In this document: positions 36,009 through 44,981 of the stretch, one piece after another | How the letters are laid out: every line of letters begins with the position of its first letter | Numbering within the stretch: the first letter of the stretch is position 1 | DNA from: Thermoproteota archaeon | GTDB lineage: Archaea > Thermoproteota > Methanomethylicia > Methanomethylicales > Methanomethylicaceae | Assembly (NCBI GenBank): GCA_020832905.1 | Contig: JAJHRG010000002.1 | Coordinates: forward strand, 62,001-126,000 | Length of the DNA: 64,000 nucleotides | Reading direction: 5' to 3' | Position numbers and translations under genes: made by a program | The notes under the pieces: model-generated | The model's database searches: none | What the model was told of the DNA's origin: nothing | The model's input: only the letters and a program-made list of their open reading frames with translations

Positions 36009-36292
36009 GATAATGGTTTTTCTATCTTTCTTTCTTCTTTTGCTCTTACTTTAACAATACCATGGAATATAGCACAAGATACACAATAATTCTTTGTAAC
36101 AACTCTTTTGAATATTAAAGCTCCTTGTTTTTTAAGTTCTTTTTCTAATTGAGGATCAACAATGGAAACTGGTTTAGTTACTTTTATTACTTTATCTCTT
36201 GGAACCCAAGCTCCACATACATCACATTGAACTCTTGATGCTCTTCCTTTATCTCCTTTACTTCTACCTCTGCATTTTCTCTTTTTTGGCAT
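36005..36292 (-). CDS. rps26e: Ribosomal protein eS26
   Basis: 95 residues. Zinc-finger Cys pairs lie in VQCDVCGAWVPRDK (about 21-34) and NYCVSCAIFHGIVKV (about 68-82), joined by the strongly conserved VDPQLEKELKKQGA. The basic N-terminus KKRKCRGRSKGDKGR is typical. eS26 binds near the mRNA exit channel of the small subunit. Within Archaea it is known from the TACK and Asgard groups and not from euryarchaea, so it is the best single taxonomic marker in the window. Confidence 0.95.
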   Translation of the reverse strand: MPKKRKCRGRSKGDKGRASRVQCDVCGAWVPRDKVIKVTKPVSIVDPQLEKELKKQGALIFKRVVTKNYCVSCAIFHGIVKVRAKEERKIEKPLS

Positions 36293-36404
36293 TTTTTTCC
36301 CTCTTTTTAATTAAAGATAATAATTAATAAACTTTTAGTATTTTATAAAAATTTCCATAAAATTATTTAGAATATTCTCTTTATAATAAATGTGGTGTAT
36401 AATT

Positions 36405-37709
36405 ATGAATATTGGATATAGAGGAAAAGCTTTAGAGTTATTAAAAAAGTATGATGTAAATATTGGAGATAGAATATTAGTAAAAACAAAGAAAGCAATT
36501 TTTAAGGGAATTTTAATGCCAAGATCTGAAATTGGTGATGATTTACATATAGTAATAAAAATTGATGATGGTTATAATATTGGTTTATCTATTGATTCTA
36601 TAGAATATATGGAAAAATTATTAGAAAAAGTAGAAGAAACTCCTCATGTAATTCAAAAAGTAAAAGAACTTTTACCTAATTTACCAAAAGTTTCAATAAT
36701 AAGTACTGGTGGAACAATAGCTAGTAAAATAGATTATAGAACAGGTGCAGTAAGTCCAGCATTAACTGCTGAAGATTTGTACAAAGCTATTCCAGAAATT
36801 GGAGAAATTGCAAATATAAGAACTGAAATATTATTCAATTTACTTAGTGAAAATATAGTACCTGAGCATTGGACAGCTATGGCATATGCAATTAAAAAAT
36901 ATATTGATGAAGGTGTTGAGGGAATTGTAGTAACTCATGGAACAGATACTATGGGATATACTGCTGCAGCACTTTCATTCTCCTTAAGAAATCTTCCTGT
37001 TCCTGTAATATTAGTTGGTTCACAAAGATCTTCAGATAGACCTTCTTCTGATGCTTATTTAAATCTTAAATCTGCAATATTTACTGCAGTAAAAGCTCCT
37101 TTTGCTGAAGTAGGAGTATTAATGCATGCATCATCATCTGATGATGAACTAATTGTACATCGTGGTACTAGAGTTAGAAAAATGCATACAAGTAGAAGAG
37201 ATGCTTTTAAGACTATTAATTCAAAGCCATTAGCAAAAATTATTGGAGATAAAATAGAAGTATATGAGCCATATAAAAGAAGAGGAGGAGAATTAGAATT
37301 AAAAGCAAAATTTGATAATAAAGTTGTATTAATAAAGATTTTTCCTGGTATACCAATAGAAATTTTTGATTTTTTAATAGAAAATAAATATCATGGAATT
37401 GTAATTGAAGGTACAGGTCTTGGACATGCTCCTGAATATATTTTTCCAGCAATAAAAAGAGCAATAGAAAATGGAATTACAGTAGTAATGACTTCTCAAT
37501 GTATTTATGGAAGAATAAATATGAATGTATATAGTACAGGAAGAATGTTACTATCTATGGGCGTAATACCAGCAGAAGATATGCTTCCTGAAACTGCTCT
37601 TGTAAAGCTTATGTGGGTTTTAGCACAAACTAATGATAAAGAAGAAATAAGGAATTTATTTCTTACAAATATTTCAGGAGAAATTTCAGAAAGAAGTGAA
37701 TATTGGTGA
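36405..37709 (+). CDS. gatD: Glutamyl-tRNA(Gln) amidotransferase subunit D
   Basis: 434 residues from the ATG at 36405, preferred because GTGGTG lies just upstream; an ATG 15 bases earlier is in frame. The short N-terminal beta-barrel is followed by an L-asparaginase-like domain: ISTGGTIASKID near 97 with the first catalytic Thr, and VTHGTDTMGYTAAALS near 177 with the second Thr-Asp pair. GatD releases ammonia from glutamine for GatE. The GatDE enzyme, exclusive to Archaea, converts Glu-tRNA-Gln to Gln-tRNA-Gln. The gatE ribosome binding site overlaps this stop. Confidence 0.96.
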   Translation: MNIGYRGKALELLKKYDVNIGDRILVKTKKAIFKGILMPRSEIGDDLHIVIKIDDGYNIGLSIDSIEYMEKLLEKVEETPHVIQKVKELLPNLPKVSIISTGGTIASKIDYRTGAVSPALTAEDLYKAIPEIGEIANIRTEILFNLLSENIVPEHWTAMAYAIKKYIDEGVEGIVVTHGTDTMGYTAAALSFSLRNLPVPVILVGSQRSSDRPSSDAYLNLKSAIFTAVKAPFAEVGVLMHASSSDDELIVHRGTRVRKMHTSRRDAFKTINSKPLAKIIGDKIEVYEPYKRRGGELELKAKFDNKVVLIKIFPGIPIEIFDFLIENKYHGIVIEGTGLGHAPEYIFPAIKRAIENGITVVMTSQCIYGRINMNVYSTGRMLLSMGVIPAEDMLPETALVKLMWVLAQTNDKEEIRNLFLTNISGEISERSEYW

Positions 37710-37713
37710 TAAA

Positions 37714-39585
37714 ATGGAAGTAAGAATTGGTCTAGAAATTCATCAGCAATTAGATACTTCAAAAAAGCTATTTTGTAATTGTCCTACTATTCTAAGAGAT
37801 GATGAGCCTCATTTTACTATTATGAGAATGCTTAGACCTGTTGCAAGTGAATTAGGTGAAATTGATCAAGCAGCTCTTTTTGAATTTGAAAAAAAGAAGT
37901 ATTTTTATTATCAAGGATATTATGATTCAGTATGTTTAGTAGAACTTGATGAAGAACCACCACATGAAATTAATAAAGAATCAGTTATGATATCATTAAC
38001 AGTTGCTTTAATGTTAAATATGATACCTGTAGATGAAATACATGTTATGAGGAAAATTGTAATTGATGGTTCTAATACTACTGGTTTTCAAAGAACTGCA
38101 AAAATTGCATTTAATGGATGGATAGATGATGAAGATGGAAGAATTTCCATAAAATCTCTTTGTCTTGAAGAAGATTCTGCAAGAAAAATTTCAGAAACAG
38201 AGGATTATATAGTGTATCGTCTTGATAGACTTGGAATACCACTAATAGAAATAACTACAGGTCCAGATATTCGTAATGGAGAACAAGCTCGTAGAGTTGC
38301 ATTAAAAATTGGAAGAATTTTACAGTCTACTGGTAAAGTTAAAAGAGGAATAGGAACAATAAGACAAGATTTAAATATTTCTATTGAGGGAGGAGCAAGA
38401 GTTGAAATAAAAGGTATTCAAGAACTTAAGTTAATTCCAATTGTTGTAGATTATGAAATAATGAGACAAAAGAATTTATTAAAAATAAGAGATTTAATAA
38501 AAAATAAACCACCACCTGATGGAAAAATTTATGATGTAACTGAAGTATTTTCTTCTACTGAATGTAAAATAATTAAAAAATCTATTCAAAATAATGGTAA
38601 GGTATTGGCAATACTACTTAAGGGATTTAAAGGAATATTAAAAGAGGAAATACAACCTAATAGAAGATTTGGAACAGAACTTGCTGATTATGCAAAAGTA
38701 TATGGTGGAGTTGGAGGAATTTTTCATACTGATGAGCTTCCAGCTTATGGTATTAAGGAAGAAGAAGTAGAGCAATTAAAGAAGAAGCTTAAAGCTGAAG
38801 ATAATGACTGTATAGTTATGGTTGTAGGTAAGGAAGAAGCTTGTAGAAATGCACTTAATGCTATAATAAGAAGAATAGAACAAGCATATATTGGAGTTCC
38901 ATCTGAAGTAAGAGCAGCAAATCTTGATGGAACAACTCGCTTTATGAGACCAATGCCAGGAGCAGCTAGAATGTATCCTGAAACAGATATACCCCCTATG
39001 GTAATAACTGAAGAACTATTAAATCAAATAAAAGCAAATCTTCCAGAAACTTTTGAGTCAAAAGTAAGTAGATTTATGAAAGAATATGGATTAAGTTATG
39101 ATCTTGCTTCTCTTATAGTAGATTCTCCTTATTCTTCTATATTTGAAGATATTGTAAAGAAAAGTAAAGTTAATCCTTCTCTTATTGCTTCAACATTTGA
39201 ATATACATTCAAAATGTTAAAAAGAGAAGGAATAGATGTAGATTCCTTTGATAAAAATATTATTTATGAATTATTTATGAGTGTAAGTAATGGAAGATTT
39301 GCTAAAGAAGCTATTACTGATATATTGAGATGGTTAGCAAATAATAAAGGAAAAGGAATAGATGATGCAATTAAAGCTTTATCTTTAACTCCTGTAGATC
39401 TTACAGAAGTAAGGAAAAAAGCAAAGGAAATTGTAGAGAATAATATAGAAATGATAAAAAGAGAAGGAGAGAAAGCGACAAAAAAACTCATGGGAGAAAT
39501 TATGAAGATTTATAGAGGAAAAGTTGATGGAAAAATAATTTATGATATACTTAATGAAGAAGTATTAAAGGTATTAAAAAGTTAA
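37714..39585 (+). CDS. gatE: Glutamyl-tRNA(Gln) amidotransferase subunit E
   Basis: 623 residues from the ATG at 37714, with GGTGAT 5 bases upstream; the frame remains open into gatD. It starts MEVRIGLEIHQQLDT, the conserved N-terminus of GatE/GatB kinase domains. HVMRKIVIDGSNTTGFQRT (in part) and the GatE-specific AspRS-like insertion (about 270-410) are present, and the YqeY-like tRNA-binding tail follows from about 480. It activates Glu-tRNA-Gln with ATP and transfers ammonia from GatD. Its stop overlaps an ATG at 39585, but the next gene really starts at 39597. Confidence 0.96.
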   Translation: MEVRIGLEIHQQLDTSKKLFCNCPTILRDDEPHFTIMRMLRPVASELGEIDQAALFEFEKKKYFYYQGYYDSVCLVELDEEPPHEINKESVMISLTVALMLNMIPVDEIHVMRKIVIDGSNTTGFQRTAKIAFNGWIDDEDGRISIKSLCLEEDSARKISETEDYIVYRLDRLGIPLIEITTGPDIRNGEQARRVALKIGRILQSTGKVKRGIGTIRQDLNISIEGGARVEIKGIQELKLIPIVVDYEIMRQKNLLKIRDLIKNKPPPDGKIYDVTEVFSSTECKIIKKSIQNNGKVLAILLKGFKGILKEEIQPNRRFGTELADYAKVYGGVGGIFHTDELPAYGIKEEEVEQLKKKLKAEDNDCIVMVVGKEEACRNALNAIIRRIEQAYIGVPSEVRAANLDGTTRFMRPMPGAARMYPETDIPPMVITEELLNQIKANLPETFESKVSRFMKEYGLSYDLASLIVDSPYSSIFEDIVKKSKVNPSLIASTFEYTFKMLKREGIDVDSFDKNIIYELFMSVSNGRFAKEAITDILRWLANNKGKGIDDAIKALSLTPVDLTEVRKKAKEIVENNIEMIKREGEKATKKLMGEIMKIYRGKVDGKIIYDILNEEVLKVLKS

Positions 39586-39596
39586 TGGTGAAAATA

Positions 39597-41402
39597 TTGT
39601 GTGGAATATTTGGATGTATAAGTGAAGATGTATTAGAGAAAATTTTAGATGGTTTAAAGAGGTTAGAATATAGAGGTTATGATTCAGTAGGAATTGCAAT
39701 TATTGATAATAATAAAATAATAATAAGAAAAGATAAAGGAAAAATTAGTGAATTTATAAAAAATCTTGATTTAAATAATATTAAAAGTAACATTGGAATT
39801 GGACATACTAGATGGGCAACACATGGTGCACCATCAAAAGAAAATGCTCATCCTCATATGGATTGTTCAGGAAGAATAGCTATTGTTCATAATGGAGTTC
39901 TAGAGAATTTTCTACAAATAAGAGAGGAATTAATAAAAAAAGGTCATAGATTTTCTTCTAAAACAGATAGTGAAGTAATTGCTCATCTTATTGAAGATTT
40001 TATAAATAATGGATTATCATTAAAAGAAGCAATTAGAAATACATTTAAAATATTAAAAGGATCAATTGCATGTGCAATCATAAGTACAATAGAACCAGAT
40101 AAAATAATTTGCTATAGAAGAGAAAGTCCATTAGTTATTGGAATTAGTAGTAAAGGAGTATTTTGTGCTTCTGATATACCTGCTTTACTTCCTTATACCA
40201 GAAATATAGCAATTATTCCTGATGATAAAATAGTAATTTTAGAGAAAAATAAAGTTCAAGCTGAAGATATAAATGGAGAAATTTGTAAGTTAGAATATAA
40301 TGAAGTAACATGGAATTTAGAACAAGCTGAAAAATCAGGATATCCTCACTTTATGATAAAGGAAATATTTGAGCAACCAAGAGCAATTTCTGATACACTA
40401 AAAATACCCTTAATATATATTGATAGAGCAATAGAATATTTAGAAAATAAAAATAAAAGAATTTATCTTACAGGATCTGGTACATCTTATCATGCATGTC
40501 TTTTTGGTTCATATCTTGCATCTCATCTTTTATCTATGGATATAAGACCAGTAATATCTTCAGAATTTACAGAGATTTTATCATCACTTGAGAATTCTAC
40601 AGTAATTGCCATATCTCAATCTGGTGAAACTGCTGATACTTTAAATGCAATTAGATATGCAAAATCAAAAGGTGCAAAAATTATTGGTATTACAAATACA
40701 CTAGGATCTTCTATAACAAATTTATCTGATGTATATATATGTACACAAAGTGGTCCTGAAATAGGTGTTGCAGCAACAAAAACTTTTCTTACTCAATTAA
40801 TATCTATTACTTTATTATTTTTACGCTATGGATTAAAAAAAGGAAAAATAAGTGAAGTAGATTATAGTAAATTAATGAGTGAAATCAATAGAATTCCAAA
40901 AATAATTGAAGAAATTCTTAAGAAGTCTGATATTATAAAGAATATTGCATTAAAGTATTCTTCAAAGCAAAATGCATACTTTCTAGCAAGAGGAATAAAC
41001 TTAGTAACTGCACTTGAAGGAGCTTTGAAATTAAAGGAAATAAGTTATATACATGCTGAAGGCTATCCTGCTGGAGAATCTAAACATGGTCCTATAGCAC
41101 TTATTGAACCAGGATTTCTTTGTATATTTATAGCACCAAAAGATAATACAAGAGAAAAAATTATTGGAAATATTATGGAAATGAAAGCAAGAGGTGCTGA
41201 AATCTTCTCAATAATAACTGAAGGAGATGAAGAAATTAAGGAAATTTCAGATGAATACTTTGAAGTTCCACATATTCATTATATTTTATATCCAATTTTA
41301 TGTACTGTTCCGCTTCAGTTATTTGCATATTATGTTGCAGTTTTTAGAGGATTAGATCCTGATAAACCAAGGAATTTAGCAAAATCAGTAACAGTTCCCT
41401 AG
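39597..41402 (+). CDS. glmS: Glutamine-fructose-6-phosphate aminotransferase (isomerizing)
   Basis: 601 residues. I place the start at the TTG at 39597, not the ATG 12 bases earlier, because the enzyme needs Cys as residue 2: the sequence then reads M-CGIFGCI, and GGTGA lies 5 bases upstream. The N-terminal Ntn hydrolase domain (about 1-240, [12 protein letters not shown] near 67) releases ammonia from glutamine. Two SIS domains follow with SGTSYHACL and [10 protein letters not shown], then the [21 protein letters not shown] region (in part [15 protein letters not shown]). It makes glucosamine-6-phosphate for surface glycans. Confidence 0.95.
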   Translation: MCGIFGCISEDVLEKILDGLKRLEYRGYDSVGIAIIDNNKIIIRKDKGKISEFIKNLDLNNIKSNIGIGHTRWATHGAPSKENAHPHMDCSGRIAIVHNGVLENFLQIREELIKKGHRFSSKTDSEVIAHLIEDFINNGLSLKEAIRNTFKILKGSIACAIISTIEPDKIICYRRESPLVIGISSKGVFCASDIPALLPYTRNIAIIPDDKIVILEKNKVQAEDINGEICKLEYNEVTWNLEQAEKSGYPHFMIKEIFEQPRAISDTLKIPLIYIDRAIEYLENKNKRIYLTGSGTSYHACLFGSYLASHLLSMDIRPVISSEFTEILSSLENSTVIAISQSGETADTLNAIRYAKSKGAKIIGITNTLGSSITNLSDVYICTQSGPEIGVAATKTFLTQLISITLLFLRYGLKKGKISEVDYSKLMSEINRIPKIIEEILKKSDIIKNIALKYSSKQNAYFLARGINLVTALEGALKLKEISYIHAEGYPAGESKHGPIALIEPGFLCIFIAPKDNTREKIIGNIMEMKARGAEIFSIITEGDEEIKEISDEYFEVPHIHYILYPILCTVPLQLFAYYVAVFRGLDPDKPRNLAKSVTVP

Positions 41403-42425
41403 TACTGTTTTTCTTCTATCAATTATATCTAAAGTAGAAGGTCCTGTTCCAATAATTGTTACTGGAACTTTTAATCTTTCTTCAATTTCTTCAATAAATT
41501 TTCTTGCTTCTAATGATAATTCTTCAAATTTTCTTTTACCTCTACAATCTGGAAATAATACATCAAGTTTTGTAAGTGCTATTTGAGTAGCACTATTTAT
41601 TTTTACTGCTTTTTCTGCTAATTTAAAGTTAAAAGGTGCAACTCTTCTTTTTCTTCCTGTTACAGATGCAATTTCCATCCATCCTCTTTTAATAGCTTCT
41701 TCTTCAGAAATTTCTCCTTCTAATGGACCTCCTCCTACTCTTGTAACATATGATTTAAATACAACTATTACTTCATCAACATCTTTTGGTCCAATACCTA
41801 CTTCACTACATACTCCACATGCTGTAACATCTCTACTTGTAACATAAGGATATGTACCATGATATAATGATAAGAATGTACCTTGAGTTCCTTCAATCAA
41901 TACTTTACCTCCTTTTTCAATACAATTAATTACTTCTGAAGATACATCTGTTATGAATGGTTTTAAAATTTCAAAATCCTTAGCAAGTTTTAATATACGT
42001 AAAATTCTTTCCATCATTGCAATACCAACACCTGATCCTGTTGATCCTATTACTTTCATTAAAAATTCATCTTTTCTTTCTCTTTCTATATGCTCTGGTA
42101 AAATTACACCACTATTTGCATCAATACCTATTCTATCTTTTGAATTTGTTATTTCAATTTCCTTCATTAATACATCTATAGTATAAAGTGCTCCAGCTCC
42201 TATAAGTAATCTTGTTTTTTTATTTATAAATGCACATGGAATAATTCTTAGTTTTATTTCTCTTCCTTCATGAATTACTGTATGTCCTGCATTAATTGCT
42301 CCAGTTCTTACAGCTATATCATAATTATCATTATATCCTAAATATGATGCAATTTTTCCTTTGGGGGGCTAATTGCCTTTCCCCTCATCTCCAAAGAATC
42401 CACCTACTAGTACAGTAGCACCCAT
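41385..42425 (-). pseudogene. purA: Adenylosuccinate synthetase, interrupted by an 18-base insertion with a TAG stop
   Basis: From the ATG at 42425 (GGTGAT upstream) the frame reads GATVLVGGFFGDEGKG, then Asn, a TAG stop (42369-42371), Pro-Pro-Lys-Gly, and resumes KIASYLGY and [11 protein letters not shown] in the same frame to 41385. Removing 18 bases between two CCTTT copies (42358-42362 and 42376-42380) gives exactly the conserved GDEGKGKIA loop and a normal archaeal PurA of about 340 residues. The later motifs ([15 protein letters not shown]) are intact. PurA makes adenylosuccinate from IMP and aspartate. The gene may be dead, spliced, or misassembled; see findings. The 3' end overlaps glmS by 18 bases. 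Confidence 0.85.
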
Positions 42426-42474
42426 ATCATCACCAAAAAGTGAATTTAAATATTGAAATATAAATTTTCTTTTT

Positions 42475-43251
42475 GTGATAAATATTATTGGAATTAAAAC
42501 ACCTATAATAAAGCCAGGAGATGATATTGTAAAAATAGTACTAGAAAGTATAGAGAAAAATAATTTAAAAATCTTAGATAAGGATATACTTGTATTTTCT
42601 GCCAAAATAATATCTACAGCTAATGGTAGAATATTAAAATTATCTGATGTTATTCCTTCTGATAAAGCAAAAGAACTCTCATTAATTTATGATATGGATC
42701 CAAGATTTGTAGAAGTAGTATTAAGAGAAGCAGATATAGTACTTGGAGGAGTAAAAAATGCTCTTTTGACTATAAAAAATGGAATAATTACAGCAAATGC
42801 TGGAGTTGATCAATCAAATGCTCCTCCTGGTTATGTAGTACTTTGGCCAGAAAATCCTCAAAAAGAAGCAAAAGAACTTAGAAATAGATTTATGGAAATG
42901 GGATTTGATGTCTGTATATTAATAACTGATAGTAGAGTATTGCCTATGAGAATGGGGAATAGTGCTATTGCACTTGGTATTTCTGGATTTAAACCAGTTG
43001 AGGATTTAAGAGGAATGAAAGATTTATATGGAAGACCTATGAGGATAAAACATTTAGCAATTGCTGATAATATTGCAAGTGCAGCATTAATTGCAATGGG
43101 AGAAACTTCTGAAAGTACACCAGTAGCAATTGTAAGAGGAGTAAAAGTAACTTATGGAGAATATGATATAGAAGAAGCAAAAATACCCATGGAGGAATGT
43201 TTAATTATGCATTTATTTAAGAAATATTTAGTAAATTATAAAAAGGTGTAG
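42475..43251 (+). CDS. cofE: Coenzyme F420:L-glutamate ligase CofE
   Basis: 258 residues from a GTG start. Signatures are ANAGVDQSNAPPG near 109, ITDSRVLPMRMGNSAIALG near 146 (part of the GTP/metal site) and DLRGMKDLYGRPMR near 180. CofE adds the glutamates to F420-0 using GTP, so the organism makes coenzyme F420, consistent with an F420-linked redox metabolism. It diverges from purA across only 49 bases and is followed after 4 bases by an Lrp/AsnC regulator. Confidence 0.94.
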   Translation: MINIIGIKTPIIKPGDDIVKIVLESIEKNNLKILDKDILVFSAKIISTANGRILKLSDVIPSDKAKELSLIYDMDPRFVEVVLREADIVLGGVKNALLTIKNGIITANAGVDQSNAPPGYVVLWPENPQKEAKELRNRFMEMGFDVCILITDSRVLPMRMGNSAIALGISGFKPVEDLRGMKDLYGRPMRIKHLAIADNIASAALIAMGETSESTPVAIVRGVKVTYGEYDIEEAKIPMEECLIMHLFKKYLVNYKKV

Positions 43252-43255
43252 AGAA

Positions 43256-43708
43256 ATGAGTCAAAAAATTGATGAAATAGATAAATTAATACTTAGAAAA
43301 TTACAGAAAAATGCGCGTATTTCTTTTTCAAAAATTGCAAAAGAAATTGGAATTAGTGGAGCAGCAGTATTTTTGAGAGTAAAAAAACTACAAAAAATGG
43401 GAGTAATTAAGGGTTTTAGAGCAATAATATCTCCAGCACATGTAGGAAAGTCTTTATCAGCATTTATACTTGTAAAAGCAGATCCAAAAAAGTATTCTAA
43501 TGTAATAGAAGCAATAAAAACAATGAATGAAATAACAGAAGCATATGATGTTACAGGACCATATTATTTAATATTAAGAGTAGATGTAGCTGATAAAACA
43601 GCTTTAACAAAGGTTATAGATGCAATAGGAGCTATTGATGGTGTTATAAGCACAGAAACTGCTATAATTCTAAGAGAAATAAAAGAGAATATAGGGATAA
43701 GTATTTAA
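43256..43708 (+). CDS. Lrp/AsnC-family transcriptional regulator
   Basis: 150 residues. The N-terminal HTH is typical (DEIDKLILRKLQKNARISFSKIAKEIG, shown in part as LRKLQKNARISFSKIA, then ISGAAVFLRVKKLQKMGVI), and the C-terminal RAM domain (about 65-145) has ITEAYDVTGPYYLILRV. Unlike the two RAM-only proteins at 9239-9709 this one can bind DNA. It lies 4 bases after cofE and is probably cotranscribed. It is likely a feast/famine-type regulator responding to an amino acid; the ligand cannot be read from sequence. Confidence 0.92.
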   Translation: MSQKIDEIDKLILRKLQKNARISFSKIAKEIGISGAAVFLRVKKLQKMGVIKGFRAIISPAHVGKSLSAFILVKADPKKYSNVIEAIKTMNEITEAYDVTGPYYLILRVDVADKTALTKVIDAIGAIDGVISTETAIILREIKENIGISI

Positions 43709-43748
43709 AATAATAATAATATTAACTATTTAGTTGAGTATATATTTC

Positions 43749-43916
43749 TTAAAGTGTAAATGTTTCTTCATATCTAAATTCTTTCTTACAAAAAGGACAT
43801 CTTACATATCCACATTCTCCAAAAGTTGCTTGTGCACATCCTGAACATGCAAATGCTCTAGCATATGTTAAGCTAAATTTTCTTCCACAATTAGGACATA
43901 TTATTGTTTTACTCAT
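43749..43916 (-). CDS. Small zinc-ribbon protein (55 residues)
   Basis: A frame of 55 residues starting MSKTIICPNCGRKFSL and ending CPFCKKEFRYEETFTL. It holds four or more Cys in C-x2-C pairs (CPNC near 7-10, CSGC near 24-27, CGYVRC and CPFC near 34-42), enough for one or two zinc ribbons. It is transcribed divergently from hypB, 54 bases apart. Similar small Cys-rich proteins occur in archaea, but I know no function. Metal delivery or a nucleic acid role are both possible. Confidence 0.72.
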   Translation of the reverse strand: MSKTIICPNCGRKFSLTYARAFACSGCAQATFGECGYVRCPFCKKEFRYEETFTL

Positions 43917-43970
43917 AATTTAACATAGAATTTAGAAAACTATAAATTTTTTATTATCTTAGTGAATTTT

Positions 43971-44651
43971 ATGAAAGTTAAGGTAATAAAATCAAGTGAA
44001 GGAGAAGCATTAGATATAGAGTTAGAGGAAGATTTTTTAAAAGCTAATGAAAGAATTGCTAAACTTAATAGAAAAATGTTTGATAGATATAATGTAAAAG
44101 TTTTTGATATAATGGGATCAATAGGTTCAGGAAAGACTACAATAATTGAAAGATTAGTAGAAATGCTAAAGGAAAAGTATAGAATAGGAGTAATTGCTGG
44201 AGATACTTCTACAACAATAGATGCTGAAAGAATAAGTAAGTATGGTGTTCCTTCTATTCAAATAAATACTGGAAAGGAATGTCATCTTGATGCTTTAATG
44301 GTAAGAAAAGCAGCAAAAAGTCTTCTTCGTAAAAATGTTGATATTATATTTATAGAAAATGTTGGAAATTTAATATGTCCAGCAGATTTTCCTTTAGGAG
44401 CTCATAAAAGAATTGTTGTTGTAAGTGTTACTGAAGGACAGTATATGATAAAAAAGAAACAAGATATATTTAGAGTTGCAGATATAGGAGTAATTAATAA
44501 AAAAGATATGGCAATATACATGGGAATTGATATAAATTCTTTAGTAAAAGATGCATTAGAAGCAAATCCAAATATAAAAGTTGTAGTAACAAATGCTAAA
44601 ACAGGAGAAGGTATAAGAGAATTAATTAACTTATTAGAATTAAAAATTTAA
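43971..44651 (+). CDS. hypB: HypB-like nickel incorporation GTPase
   Basis: 226 residues from the ATG at 43971, with GTGA just upstream; a GTG at 43962 is the alternative. The P-loop is GSIGSGKTT near 47, then IAGDTSTTIDAERI, TGKECHLDALMV with the metal-binding Cys-His pair near 101, and the FIENVGNLICPADF switch region with the second conserved Cys. There is no N-terminal His-rich tail. HypB delivers nickel to NiFe hydrogenase or to other nickel enzymes. No hydrogenase genes are seen here, but LarB (44958), another nickel-related protein, is the next conserved gene. Confidence 0.93.
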   Translation: MKVKVIKSSEGEALDIELEEDFLKANERIAKLNRKMFDRYNVKVFDIMGSIGSGKTTIIERLVEMLKEKYRIGVIAGDTSTTIDAERISKYGVPSIQINTGKECHLDALMVRKAAKSLLRKNVDIIFIENVGNLICPADFPLGAHKRIVVVSVTEGQYMIKKKQDIFRVADIGVINKKDMAIYMGIDINSLVKDALEANPNIKVVVTNAKTGEGIRELINLLELKI

Positions 44652-44674
44652 GTCTCCTTATTATATTTTATTAC

Positions 44675-44739
44675 TGCGGATGAAGAGACGATGGTCTCTT
44701 GAGTTTAAACTATGAAAGATTGATGGGCGGACTGACGCA
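44675..44739 (+). ncRNA. Box C/D sRNA, predicted 16S rRNA guide
   Basis: Between hypB and the next gene lies a C/D guide RNA: terminal stem TGCG/CGCA (44675-44678 with 44736-44739), C box GATGAAG (44679-44685), D' TTGA (44699-44702), C' TATGAAA (44711-44717) and D box CTGA (44732-44735). The D guide TGATGGGCGG can pair over 10 bases, one of them G-U, with CCGCCCGTCA, the conserved 1399-1408 segment of 16S rRNA. The base opposite the fifth guide nucleotide is C1402, a decoding-site residue. The local G+C content is clearly above that of the surrounding DNA. The D' target is unknown. Confidence 0.7.
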
Positions 44740-44798
44740 TATATTATAAAATTAAAATTATTTTATTGATTATTAAAATGAAGTAATAGGAAATAATT

Positions 44799-44981
44799 AT
44801 GAAAGAAGAATTGAAATTACTTCTAATATCTATATTAATATTAGCAACTATAGATATTTTCTTAATAGTAAATAGATTATTAGGAAATGCTATATTTCAA
44901 TTATTATTTGAGATTTTAATTTTCTACTTTCCATTAGTCATTTTAATAGTATATACATTATATCTTCTGTTTAGAAGCTAA
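44799..44981 (+). CDS. Small membrane protein (60 residues)
   Basis: A 60-residue protein made almost entirely of two hydrophobic helices, LLLISILILATIDIFLIV (about 7-24) and LLFEILIFYFPLVILIVY (about 36-53), with a charged N-terminus (MKEELK). AGGAAATAATT precedes the ATG. The 3' end overlaps the convergent larB by 24 bases. I recognise no family, and hydrophobic frames arise easily in AT-rich DNA, so it is a modest-confidence gene. Confidence 0.5.
   Translation: MKEELKLLLISILILATIDIFLIVNRLLGNAIFQLLFEILIFYFPLVILIVYTLYLLFRS

Noticed and set aside
41385-42167. A PurA-like protein beginning at the Met at 42167
   Set aside because: It would lack the catalytic GDEGKGK loop and HTV region. The conserved sequence continues in frame upstream to 42425, interrupted only by the 18-base insert.
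42369-42371. TAG in purA read as pyrrolysine
   Set aside because: The extra six residues would sit inside the invariant catalytic loop, and there is no pyrrolysine machinery in view. Loss, splicing or assembly error explains the site better.
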